From assembly GCA_019307745.1 (NCBI GenBank), contig JAFDJA010000002.1, positions 1-49,696 on the forward strand: a stretch of DNA of 49,696 nt. Direction: 5' to 3'. Under the pieces are notes generated by a model. It was not told the origin of the DNA, did no database searches, and was given only the letters and a program-made list of their open reading frames with translations. Below, piece after piece: positions 27,612 to 35,819 of the stretch. A program made the translations under genes and the position numbers. This DNA comes from Deltaproteobacteria bacterium (GTDB lineage Bacteria; Desulfobacterota; DSM-4660; Desulfatiglandales; HGW-15). Within the stretch, counting starts at the first letter, position 1. Each line of letters opens with the position of its first letter.

Positions 27612-28193
27612 ATGAAGCAGTTAAAAGAAGATATTCAGGCTTTATCAAAGATATTGAGACAGTTGACAAAGAAGACGGAATCTATGGGCAAGAAGCTGGC
27701 CAAACTTGAAATAGCTGAGGCCAAGAAATTAAAGGCCAAAGCAGCAGCAAAAAAGACGGTAAAAAAAGTAGCAAAGAAAAAAACCGTCAAAAAGGCTGCA
27801 TCAAAAAAGGTGGCAAAGAAAAAAATTACCAAAAAGGCAGCACCGAAAAAAGCAGCAAAGAAACCTGCCAAAAAGGCAGCACCGAAAAAAGTAGCAAAGA
27901 AACCTGCCAAAAAGGCAGCACCGAAAAAAGCAGCAAGGAAACCTGCCAAAAAGGCAGCACCGAAAAAAGCAGCAAGGAAACCTGCCAAAAAGGCAGTCAA
28001 AAAGAAAGGCGCAAAACCAACCGCCATTGAGATTGTCAGCAAGATTATCAACAGCAGCAAAAAGGGCGTCAACATGGATCAGCTCAAGGCAAAAACCGGT
28101 TTTGACAGTAAAAAGATCTATAATGTCGTTAACAGACTCAAAGTTCAGGGCAAGATTAAGAGTATAGGTCAGGGAATATATACTAAAAAGTAG
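27612..28193 (+). CDS. Histone H1-like Lys/Ala/Pro repeat protein
   Basis: This 193-residue, very basic protein has three parts. Residues 1-35 form a short helical or coiled-coil head (MKQLKEDIQALSKILRQLTK onward). Residues ~36-135 are a low-complexity tail of KKAAPKKAAKKPA units encoded by 39-base repeats. Residues ~136-193 form a winged-helix-like end (TAIEIVSKIINSSKKGVNMDQLKAKTGFDSKKIYNVVNRLKVQGKIKSIGQGIYTKK). Similar H1-like proteins compact DNA in several bacteria. AGGAGG precedes the ATG. It probably shares a transcript with the HU gene, suggesting a nucleoid-structuring pair. Confidence 0.8.
   Translation: MKQLKEDIQALSKILRQLTKKTESMGKKLAKLEIAEAKKLKAKAAAKKTVKKVAKKKTVKKAASKKVAKKKITKKAAPKKAAKKPAKKAAPKKVAKKPAKKAAPKKAARKPAKKAAPKKAARKPAKKAVKKKGAKPTAIEIVSKIINSSKKGVNMDQLKAKTGFDSKKIYNVVNRLKVQGKIKSIGQGIYTKK
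27831..27996 (+). repeat. 39-base tandem repeat inside the H1-like gene
   Basis: Four full copies (27831-27869, 27870-27908, 27909-27947, 27948-27986) and a 10-base partial copy. Each unit encodes 13 residues of the KKAAPKKAAKKPA type. Copies differ by single bases (AGCAGCAAAG, AGTAGCAAAG, AGCAGCAAGG), so the array can change length in frame. Confidence 0.9.
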
Positions 28194-28243
28194 CCTCTAC
28201 TCCTGATTTGCTTTGATTACACCAAGACTTTGTATTATTTTAA

Positions 28244-28335
28244 TCTCTCAGGGCTTAATTTTCTACGGCTTGCTGAGATAAAAATAGAGATTACCAAGGT
28301 TGATACCCCTCTGCTCTACGGAGGGGTAGTTCATT
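28244..28335. repeat. REP-like palindromic repeat, copy 2
   Basis: Second copy of the element at 15591-15681. Here the second palindrome is perfect: TACCCCTC (28304-28311) with GAGGGGTA (28321-28328). It lies about 50 bases after the H1-like gene. Confidence 0.6.
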
Positions 28336-28410
28336 AAATTGATATTAAAACCTCCTTCGCCTGAAAAGGCTATGGATTGAGCATTCTACATCGTATAGAG
28401 GAAATGATCA

Positions 28411-28442
28411 AAAAGCCCCCGCCTAAGAAGGAGGGGGCTTTT
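28411..28442. terminator. Bidirectional rho-independent terminator
   Basis: AAAAGCCCCC (28411-28420) pairs with GGGGGCTTTT (28433-28442); the 12-base interior can add a CC/GG pair. A-run and T-run flanks allow it to work on both strands, for the H1-like gene and for the convergent radical SAM gene. Confidence 0.85.
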
Positions 28443-28778
28443 CTGTTTGCTTTTCCCCTATTATTGCATCGCTGTCAGGACTTATTTGATTCCAATAAAG
28501 GCCTTAGGCAGAGGTTTATAAGATGCCACTTGCAGCTTAGGTCGTTGGGATCGATCCATACCATTAATATTTTATCAAATAGCGCAGTAGATACCTGGTG
28601 CAATACTCAGGTACAAATTCTGTGATGAACTGCTTGATTAGAAGATTTGGAGGGGACTCATTATTACTGGTATGAGATGGTATTATCTATATTATAGGGG
28701 GGACAAAGCACATTTGGCAGTAGTAGCATTAAAACCAGATTGAAAAGAAGTCATTTATGAAAAAATATGTTTAAGGGA

Positions 28779-29744
28779 TTATCTATTCCCAGCGAAAGGC
28801 TCATCCATCTGGAAGTCAGGGAGAAACATTAACTCAGTATCAAAGGGTTTGTTCCCAGGAATTTGAACGAACATATTCTTAAAGCCTAGGTCCATTGCAT
28901 GTGAATAGACACAGTCAAATTCCTCTTTTTTAAGTGGCCTGTTCATATTTTTATCTTCATGTTGAAAGACAGGGTAGTACTGTGACATAAGGCTTATTGG
29001 CAAGTCGGCACCAAACTCAAGAAATAAACTGGTCAGGGCGTTCAAAGAGTTCTTGACCAGTCCGGGCAATATCAGGTGCCTTACAAGGACTCCTTTTGTG
29101 GCCAATTTTGAATTTTTTTTAAATGAATCAAGAAAACCCTTCTGTTTGATCATCTCATTGATAGCATAAAGAGCCACATCCGGATAATTTTTACAATTAG
29201 ACAGTATTTTTGCCGCTTTAGGGTCAGAATATTTATAATCGGGGAGATAGATATCCGCATATCTTTCCGTCATTTTTAACATGGGTATGGATTGATAACC
29301 TGACAGATTATAGACCGAAGGCAGATCATATCCTTCTTTTTGAAGAAAACTGACCAGGCGGTATGTGTAAGGAAAAAAGTGATCAGGAGTAACGAAATTT
29401 ATGTTATGGACTCGTGTACGGCTGATCATCTCTTCCACTCTAATGAAAAGTTCTTCGAATTCCATTGGTTTCCCCAGGTTGCCAGTGGAAATCTGATGGT
29501 TTTGACAGAATGAGCATCCCAGAGAGCAACCGCTAAAAAAGATGGCCCCCGAGCCCATGCTGCCTGAAATCGGAGGTTCTTCTCCAAAATGAGCACCAAT
29601 GTGTGCGATACGAAGCAAATGAGACTGTCCACAGAATCCAATCGTCTCCATTCGGTTAACAGAACATTGTTTTGGGCACATCTTACAGTCCCTAAAAAAA
29701 ACAGAAAAATTTTTAAGTTTATTTGTCTCTGCAGAAAAAGTCAT
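28779..29744 (-). CDS. Radical SAM protein, PflX-like (PFL-activase homologue)
   Basis: This 321-residue protein carries the radical SAM [4Fe-4S] motif as CSLGCSFCQNH (CxxxCxxC) after an N-terminal Cys pattern (CKMCPKQCSVNRMETIGFCG). The phrases IAHIGAHFGEEPPISGSMGSGAIFFSGC and HNINFVTPDHFFPY match the uncharacterised PflX group of pyruvate-formate-lyase-activase homologues. It would cleave S-adenosylmethionine to make a radical. No glycyl-radical enzyme is in the window, so the target is unknown. The start ATG has no strong ribosome site. Confidence 0.83.
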   Translation of the reverse strand: MTFSAETNKLKNFSVFFRDCKMCPKQCSVNRMETIGFCGQSHLLRIAHIGAHFGEEPPISGSMGSGAIFFSGCSLGCSFCQNHQISTGNLGKPMEFEELFIRVEEMISRTRVHNINFVTPDHFFPYTYRLVSFLQKEGYDLPSVYNLSGYQSIPMLKMTERYADIYLPDYKYSDPKAAKILSNCKNYPDVALYAINEMIKQKGFLDSFKKNSKLATKGVLVRHLILPGLVKNSLNALTSLFLEFGADLPISLMSQYYPVFQHEDKNMNRPLKKEEFDCVYSHAMDLGFKNMFVQIPGNKPFDTELMFLPDFQMDEPFAGNR

Positions 29745-30130
29745 ATCTTAAATAATCAATAATTTTGTTTTATAGTTATATATAATCGAATACTTGATTC
29801 AATTTTTAATCATAATCATATAATAATGAATTGTGCAATAGGTGAAAAAACAGGAAATAATTTATGAAAGGGCAGTATTGAATTAGGTATGTCAATTTGT
29901 AACAGGTTTGGTTCTCACGGCTGATAGGATTTTCAACAAGAGGTAAGGCTCAAGGATGATAAAATCGTAAATGCCTTTTTCTTAAAACCACTATCAGTAT
30001 TACTTCCACTCCCTAAAATGCCATACCCCTATTATCCTGACCAATAGGATGGTAAAAAGGGTGTAATTTTATCCACACCAAATAGCAAGGGACCTAATTA
30101 TTACCATTATACATTTATATTATGGGCCAG
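29745..30130. other. AT-rich region between the radical SAM and Cys-rich genes
   Basis: No gene seen. It contains copy 1 of a 21-base motif (30074-30094) found again at 30726-30746 and 30785-30805. Confidence 0.35.
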
Positions 30131-30418
30131 TTATTTACAATATGGAAAGGCATGTTTTGGTATAGATGAAAGGCTTTTGACCCCGTAATAGTCGGGTTTT
30201 AAATGGAGTCTATCTGCGATGTTATAGATTTTGATGGCCATTTTTATAAGGTGTCGTTTTTGCCAGCATGTATGACATATGCCCCCTGTAACCTGTACAT
30301 GAGAGTTGTCCTGAATAATGTCACAGCTCTGTACAAGATTGCAATCAGAGCAGACATGTTTGCTCCTTCCTTTGATGCATCCAAATATATTTTCACACAT
30401 TATACAGTGACGTCTCAT
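30131..30418 (-). CDS. Small Cys-rich (zinc-ribbon-like) protein, hypothetical
   Basis: The 95-residue product is not recognised with confidence. Its N-terminal half holds cysteine pairs as in treble-clef or zinc-ribbon modules: CIMCENIFGC, CSDCNLVQSC and GGICHTCWQKRH. The pattern suggests metal binding. The frame is open to a TTG at 30430, but the ATG at 30418 has GGAAAG upstream. The C-terminal half (IYNIADRLHLKPDYYGVKSL) has no known signature. It sits alone among repeats. A chance frame is possible, though the cysteine spacing argues against it. Confidence 0.45.
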   Translation of the reverse strand: MRRHCIMCENIFGCIKGRSKHVCSDCNLVQSCDIIQDNSHVQVTGGICHTCWQKRHLIKMAIKIYNIADRLHLKPDYYGVKSLSSIPKHAFPYCK

Positions 30419-31102
30419 GTTTCTTTCCAACCATTTCTGTCTTAGGGGCCACTAAAGAAAAACTTGGCTGTTTTCGCGTTCAGTTGCGGGTCAGATTTAG
30501 TTGATCTGATCGAGCAAAATCCCAGGTATGGCAATTCTTTTTCCAGGGCTTTGCGATTGAAAATCAACAAAATTTAACTTGCTGATGAGGTGCGAAAGCA
30601 TAAGGTTTTTTTGAATGAGCCCTTTGTGTTCGCGTGCCCATTTGTTATATCGGCAGGGATTGAACTTTTCTTAAATAAGATCTCATATACATGGTTCCCG
30701 CTATTATAAATGGGCGAATTTTATGCACAACAAATAGTGAGGAACCTTTTTGTTTTTTTCAGCAAAAGAAGGAAAAGAGTTGCTCACACCAAATAACAGG
30801 GGACCCAAATATGCAATTGCAATCGAATTTGGAAATCCAGCACCATATGCTCTGTAATCTTCTTGCTTTGTATGTTAATTATTATAGTGACATGCTCCAA
30901 TATTAGGGATATATTGCTGCAAAAATTATTGATTGAGGTGAGAGGTGTCAGACCCAGATTCTGCATCAGCCTTTTAATGCGGTTTGAAAATTCAATTCCG
31001 ATGTGGCAGGATAAATGTTCTCTGGGCTTCCCTATCCGGCATATGCGGGACATATAATGGGATGATTTCCCCTACAGGCCTGTTCAACAAGGAGTATATC
31101 CA
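30419..31102. other. Gene-poor, repeat-bearing region
   Basis: No gene is supported. The stretch contains two copies of the 21-base motif and a palindromic unit (30693-30746). Several short frames on both strands have no recognisable content; degenerate mobile DNA is possible but no transposase remnant was identified. Confidence 0.4.
30693..30746. repeat. Palindromic repeat unit with GGTTCC/GGAACC ends
   Basis: GGTTCC (30693-30698) and GGAACC (30741-30746) bracket a 54-base unit; the pairing continues as GCTATT/AATAGT after a small bulge. Its right arm is one of three copies of a motif of the form CACAMCAAATAR...GGRACC (others at 30074-30094 and 30785-30805). A T-rich tail follows, so it might also end transcription. 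Confidence 0.45.
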
Positions 31103-31558
31103 ATGAATAACATGCAGAGAACTTTAAAATCATCATTCAGTTTTTTCCCCGAAGACAGGTTAAATATGAATTTCTCCTGGCAGATCTGGTTTGTCGGGTG
31201 GCTAGCTGTTTTTAAGGCGATCCTTTGGCTGACTACCGATCCTGTCATGCCTGCAGGAGATCTACAGGTCCTCTTTTATAAGCATAGCCTCTTCACACTC
31301 CCATTCCTGATATGCGGAATAGGAATATGGAATAAAAGGAAATGGGCAATATTTTCTATTGCGGTTTTATGTACCCTTGAACTCCTGTTTTTTATGATTT
31401 ACCCTGATACCTTGAAGAGCCTTGAGTTGGACAAGACAACATTTATTAGCAGGATTCTCACATTTTCTACATTTGTTATTAATGGATATCTGAGTGGTGT
31501 CTTTATCCTGTGTCTTGTGCCTGCCATGGTAAAACACACAAGGGAAGACATGAGCTGA
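31103..31558 (+). CDS. Small integral membrane protein, hypothetical
   Basis: This 151-residue protein is not recognised as a named family. Four hydrophobic stretches suggest an inner-membrane protein: IWFVGWLAVFKAILWLT, LFTLPFLICGIGIW, WAIFSIAVLCTLELLFFMIY and TFVINGYLSGVFILCLVPAM. The cytoplasmic N-terminus is ~28 residues. AAGGAG lies nine bases before the ATG, supporting a real gene. The gap to the Smr gene (214 bases) shows no clear feature. Confidence 0.65.
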   Translation: MNNMQRTLKSSFSFFPEDRLNMNFSWQIWFVGWLAVFKAILWLTTDPVMPAGDLQVLFYKHSLFTLPFLICGIGIWNKRKWAIFSIAVLCTLELLFFMIYPDTLKSLELDKTTFISRILTFSTFVINGYLSGVFILCLVPAMVKHTREDMS

Positions 31559-31772
31559 GTTGTCCGGTTTGAATCCAGATAATGCAGTAGAAATCTACTA
31601 CGGCTTGAGGCGTCCAGAATTTTTAGGTCGTTTGTTTGACAGTGAAGCTGTTTGCAAGCCCATTCTTCAGAGTGGGTTTCCATGTTCAGCGCTTCATTAG
31701 GAAGTCTACTGAATTATTTGCGTTAAAAGAGATAATTTATATCCCTGAGGCATCCTGGCAAATTGGGTTTAT

Positions 31773-32075
31773 ATGACCGGTGATCCTGATAATGGAGAAA
31801 ATGGCATAGTCCGAATATCTATTGACGGAATCCTGGACTTGCATCTGTTTCAGCCCCGGGATGCGGCATCAGTGGTGGATGAATATCTCCGGGCATGTCT
31901 TGAAAAAGGGATTCATGATGTAAGGATCATTCACGGCAAAGGCAAAGGTGTGCTCCGCAGGACAATCCATTCCTTGCTCAAGGACCATCCTTTGGTCGCC
32001 GGGTTCCACCTGGATACTGGGCCCGCAGGCTGGGGAGCAACCCTTGTTCATCTTAAGTCTCCCTCTGACCATTAA
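31773..32075 (+). CDS. Smr-domain protein
   Basis: This 100-residue protein consists of one Smr domain, as at the C-terminus of MutS2. The family marks are DLHLFQPRDA (the LDLHG-type motif), VRIIHGKGKGVLRRTIHSLLKDHP and GWGATLVHL. Smr domains act as nucleases on DNA or on mRNA of collided ribosomes. It stands alone without MutS2. The start ATG at 31773 lacks a strong ribosome site. Confidence 0.85.
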   Translation: MTGDPDNGENGIVRISIDGILDLHLFQPRDAASVVDEYLRACLEKGIHDVRIIHGKGKGVLRRTIHSLLKDHPLVAGFHLDTGPAGWGATLVHLKSPSDH

Positions 32076-32245
32076 ATTCATCTTGTTAATCTTAGTTGAA
32101 ACTGAAAAAATTGAGCCATAGGCAGCTGATAATAATCCCGCCTCCATTTTTAACACCTGCATATGAATAGCATCATATCATTATCCATCTCATGAAATGC
32201 CATGTTCGGCGGGCCTTTCAGACTGTGAAACTCCTTTCTTTTACC

Positions 32246-32274
32246 TTGACTATAAACCGTATTTGAATTAAGAA
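32246..32274 (+). promoter_or_regulatory. Possible promoter upstream of lysS
   Basis: TTGACT (32246-32251), 17 bases, TAAGAA (32269-32274). The -10 match is weak; position and spacing fit a start for the lysS-lol-bam-lpx gene run. Confidence 0.35.
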
Positions 32275-32352
32275 AGAATGCTTAATTTATTGTAATAATT
32301 CGCAAATATTATTAAGGGAAATAACAGCTCAGACAGGTCAATCAGATATATT

Positions 32353-33837
32353 ATGGAAAAAACAAGCACAATAATCGAAGAACGAATGAAAAAGATTGAT
32401 ACGCTGAAGGAGATGGGGATTAATCCTTATCCAGCAGGGTATGAATGCGACACTACAGTATCAGAAATGATATCGCGGTTTAATGATATGGATAATGAAG
32501 ACCTCGAAAAAGAGGTCTCCTCCTTTTCCCTTGCGGGCAGAATTATGGCTATTCGCAGCTTCGGAAAGGCATCATTTATCCATTTCAAGGACAGTACCGG
32601 CCGTCTCCAGGCCTATATTAGAAAGGATAAGGTAGGAGAGGAGTTGTACAAGGTATTCAAACTAATGGATATTGGTGATTTTATAGGTATAAAAGGGTCT
32701 GCTTTCAAGACGAGGACTAATGAGCTTACTATACTCGCCAATGAGATTACGTTATTGTCAAAATCCATGAAACCTCTTCCTGAGAAATGGCATGGGCTTA
32801 CTGATGTGGAGACGAGGTATAGACAGCGTTATCTGGACCTTGTGGTTAATGATCAGGTCATGGATGTTTTTATAATGAGAAGTCGAATAATACAGACTGT
32901 GAGAAATTTTTTCCTGGATAAAGGATTTCTCGAGGTCGAAACACCTATGATGCAGCCTATACCAGGCGGAGCTACGGCCAGGCCCTTTAAGACATTTCAT
33001 AATGCCCTGGGAATGGATCTCTATTTGAGGATAGCGCCGGAGCTGTATCTAAAAAGACTGGTCGTCGGAGGCTTGGAAAGGGTATTTGAGATAAACCGCA
33101 ACTTCAGAAATGAAGGTATATCTGTCCAGCATAATCCAGAGTTCACCATGATTGAATTCTATATGGCCTATGCCACCTATGAAAATCTGATAACACTTAC
33201 TGAAGAACTGTTTAATCAGGTCCTCCAGGAGACATTGGGAACCAATGTTATTGAATATCAGGGACAGACCCTGGATTTTACTCCTCCCTGGACAAGGATA
33301 TCCCTGCATGATTCAATCAGGGATATAGGCGGAGTCGATGAAAAGGTCCTAAAGGATATGGATGCAGCTGTAAAATTCGCTGAATCCAATAATATTCCTG
33401 TATCTAGAAAAGATGGCCACGGGAAGATCCTTGCCAAGATATTTGACCAGTTTGTAGAGCCTGAATTGATAAATCCCACATTTATTACTGAATATCCCGC
33501 GGAAATCTCTCCCTTGTCCAGGAGGAATGACCAGAATCCCGGTCTGACAGACAGATTCGAACTCTTTATTGCAGGCAGAGAGATAGCCAATGCATTTACT
33601 GAGTTGAATGATCCTGTTGACCAGCATGAAAGATTCATGCACCAGGTTGATCTCCGCGAGTCAGGAGATGAAGAGGCTCAGTACATGGATGCGGATTATA
33701 TTACAGCCCTGGAGCACGGTCTTCCTCCCACAGCTGGAGAAGGGATAGGGATTGACAGGGTCATCATGCTGCTGACAGATTCTCCTTCCATCAGGGACGT
33801 CATATTTTTTCCCCATATGAGATCTAGACAGGACTGA
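32353..33837 (+). CDS. lysS: Lysyl-tRNA synthetase, class II
   Basis: This 494-residue enzyme charges tRNA(Lys). An N-terminal OB-fold anticodon domain (SFSLAGRIMAIRSFGKASFIHFKDSTGRLQAYI) precedes the class II core: motif 1 region RSRIIQTVRNFFLDKGFLEVETPMMQ; motif 2 FRNEGISVQHNPEFTMIEFYMAY; motif 3 GEGIGIDRVIMLLTD. Length and order are those of bacterial LysS. The gap to the lipoprotein export permease is 63 bases, and the lysS-lolC/E pairing suggests cotranscription. Confidence 0.95.
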   Translation: MEKTSTIIEERMKKIDTLKEMGINPYPAGYECDTTVSEMISRFNDMDNEDLEKEVSSFSLAGRIMAIRSFGKASFIHFKDSTGRLQAYIRKDKVGEELYKVFKLMDIGDFIGIKGSAFKTRTNELTILANEITLLSKSMKPLPEKWHGLTDVETRYRQRYLDLVVNDQVMDVFIMRSRIIQTVRNFFLDKGFLEVETPMMQPIPGGATARPFKTFHNALGMDLYLRIAPELYLKRLVVGGLERVFEINRNFRNEGISVQHNPEFTMIEFYMAYATYENLITLTEELFNQVLQETLGTNVIEYQGQTLDFTPPWTRISLHDSIRDIGGVDEKVLKDMDAAVKFAESNNIPVSRKDGHGKILAKIFDQFVEPELINPTFITEYPAEISPLSRRNDQNPGLTDRFELFIAGREIANAFTELNDPVDQHERFMHQVDLRESGDEEAQYMDADYITALEHGLPPTAGEGIGIDRVIMLLTDSPSIRDVIFFPHMRSRQD

Positions 33838-33900
33838 CAACCCACGCATTAATTTTTAACAGCCGGTTCCTGATATCATAGATACCGGCAACAGGTCATT

Positions 33901-35127
33901 ATGGTTTTTGAATTGTTTTTAGGGAAAAGATATCTGAAGGCCAAACGCAAACAGGCCTTCATCTCTATTATTACTATTATTTCTGTAATAGGTGTAATGG
34001 TCGGCGTAATGGCCCTTATAGTTGTATTATCCGTGATGAATGGTTTTCATGAGGACTTGAAATCCAAAATGCTGGGAGTAAACTCTCATCTTCAGATCAG
34101 GAGTTATGAGGGGGAAATCAGGGACTATAAGGAAATAATACAGGATATCAGCGGAGCAGAAGGTGTTGTTGCCATGACACCTTTTATTTTGAGCCAGGTT
34201 ATGGTGGATAATCTGGGGCATGCTTCAGGAGCCATATTCAAGGGGATTGATACCCGGAGCGCCGGCAGTGTCACAGATATAGAATCTATGATTACTGAAG
34301 GGTTTTTGTCTTCACTTGATGAAAGAAAGGATGGACTTCCAGGGATTGTCATTGGTAAGGAACTGGCCAGACAGTTAAGTGCCTTACCCGGAGATATACT
34401 AACCATAATTTCACCCCGGGGAAAATTGACACCTTTGGGTCGAACTCCCAACAGTCAAAAATTCATTGTTACCGCCCTTTTCAACTCTGGAATGCTTGAA
34501 TATGATGTATCCATGGCATATGTATCCCTGGAAAACGCGCAGGAATTTATGGGAATACCGGATAGAATAACAGGGATTGAGATTAAAGTCAGTGAGCTTG
34601 AAAATGCGGATCTTATAGGTTTATCACTTCAGGAAAAATTGGGATACCCGTTCTGGATGCAGGATTGGAAGGCCCGTAATTCCAGCTTTTATTCTGCTTT
34701 GGAGCTGGAAAAACTCGTAATGGAAATTATCCTGGCCATGATAGTTCTTGTCGCGGCCCTGAACATTATAAGCAGCCTTGTGATGATAGTAATGGAAAAG
34801 GGCCGAGATGTGGCCATTCTGAGGACGATGGGAGCCTCCAGGTTGAGTATAATGACTATCTTTGTATTTCAGGGAACACTTGTGGGTGTTATAGGAACCA
34901 TAGTTGGTATGTTTTCAGGCCTTGGGATCTGTCATCTGATAGCTAATTATTGGCACATAGAAATTCCAACAGATTTCTATGGGCTAACAACCTTGCCGGT
35001 TCTAGTGAAACCAATGGATGTAATGTTTGTGACTGTGGCAGCCATAATAATATCTTTTTTTGCAACTATTTATCCATCCTGGTATGCCTCACAGCTGAAT
35101 CCGGTTGAAACCCTGAGATATGAATAA
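33901..35127 (+). CDS. lolC: Lipoprotein-releasing ABC transporter permease (LolC/LolE family)
   Basis: This 408-residue inner-membrane protein extracts lipoproteins for transfer to LolA. It begins with the family phrase MVFELFLGKRYLKAKRKQAFISIITIISVIGVMVGVMALIVVLSVMNGFHEDLK, followed by a large periplasmic domain and three C-terminal helices (EIILAMIVLVAALNIISSLVMIV..., FVFQGTLVGVIGTIVG, MDVMFVTVAAIIISFFATIYPSW). Only one permease gene is present, so it probably forms a homodimer, as in LolF-type systems; LolC or LolE naming is approximate. lolD follows 29 bases later. Confidence 0.9.
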   Translation: MVFELFLGKRYLKAKRKQAFISIITIISVIGVMVGVMALIVVLSVMNGFHEDLKSKMLGVNSHLQIRSYEGEIRDYKEIIQDISGAEGVVAMTPFILSQVMVDNLGHASGAIFKGIDTRSAGSVTDIESMITEGFLSSLDERKDGLPGIVIGKELARQLSALPGDILTIISPRGKLTPLGRTPNSQKFIVTALFNSGMLEYDVSMAYVSLENAQEFMGIPDRITGIEIKVSELENADLIGLSLQEKLGYPFWMQDWKARNSSFYSALELEKLVMEIILAMIVLVAALNIISSLVMIVMEKGRDVAILRTMGASRLSIMTIFVFQGTLVGVIGTIVGMFSGLGICHLIANYWHIEIPTDFYGLTTLPVLVKPMDVMFVTVAAIIISFFATIYPSWYASQLNPVETLRYE

Positions 35128-35156
35128 TTCCAGATGATTTTTTTTTGAGGATCAAA

Positions 35157-35819
35157 GTGCTCGAGCTTAAAGATATTCATAAGTCATTCAAACAGAACGG
35201 GAATGTGATACAGGTCCTGAACGGGATAAATATGAAGGTAAATCCTGGAGAGAGCGTGGCTATCATGGGCGCATCCGGTGTGGGGAAATCCACACTTTTA
35301 AATGTCATGGGAACCCTGGAGCCTCCCACCCATGGTGAAGTCTTTTTGGGTGGAAATAATCTCTATGCTATGCGTGAATCAGAGCTGAATCGGTTAAGAA
35401 ACCGAAAAATAGGATTTGTCTTCCAGTTTCATCACCTGCTCCCGGAATTCAATGCAATTGAAAACACTATTATGCCAGCACTTATTGCCAGGATAAACAA
35501 AGATGAGGCAGAGGAAACTGCCAGGGATATCCTCTCAAAGGTAGGCCTTCAAAACAGACTGAATCACAGGATTGGCGAACTGTCCGGAGGCGAGCAGCAG
35601 CGGGTAGCCATCGCTAGGGCCTTGATTATGAAACCCCGGCTGCTGCTTGCTGATGAACCTACGGGAAATCTTGATAGGGTAACCGGCGGGGAGGTGATAG
35701 ACCTCCTTTTACGTCTGAGAGAGGAATCTGATCTGGGTATGGTTATAGCAACACACAACCAGAAATTTGCGGAAAAGATGTCAAGACTCATGGAGATTGT
35801 GGATGGCCGGATTCAATAG
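35157..35819 (+). CDS. lolD: Lipoprotein-releasing ABC transporter ATPase LolD
   Basis: This 220-residue ATPase powers lipoprotein release. Walker A is GASGVGKST, the signature LSGGEQQRVAIARALI, Walker B LLLADEPTGNLD and the H-loop ATHNQ; the Q-loop region FVFQFHHLLPEFNAIENTIMPALI is LolD/MacB-like. The GTG at 35157 has GAGG six bases upstream; an upstream TTG at 35145 overlaps this site. Its end overlaps the bamA start by 17 bases. Confidence 0.92.
   Translation: MLELKDIHKSFKQNGNVIQVLNGINMKVNPGESVAIMGASGVGKSTLLNVMGTLEPPTHGEVFLGGNNLYAMRESELNRLRNRKIGFVFQFHHLLPEFNAIENTIMPALIARINKDEAEETARDILSKVGLQNRLNHRIGELSGGEQQRVAIARALIMKPRLLLADEPTGNLDRVTGGEVIDLLLRLREESDLGMVIATHNQKFAEKMSRLMEIVDGRIQ

Larger units (their letters stand above)
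28194..28778. other. Intergenic region between the H1-like and radical SAM genes
   Basis: The stretch contains REP-like copy 2 (28244-28335) and a strong terminator (28411-28442). An 82-codon frame at 28377-28625 runs through the terminator and is not accepted as a gene. Nothing else is recognisable. Confidence 0.4.

Noticed and set aside
27635-28075. 146-codon hydrophobic frame opposite the H1-like gene
   Set aside because: It is the complement of Lys/Ala codons and repeats with the 39-base unit; no ribosome site or domain.
28377-28625. 82-codon frame after the H1-like gene
   Set aside because: It runs through a strong bidirectional terminator and has no family resemblance.
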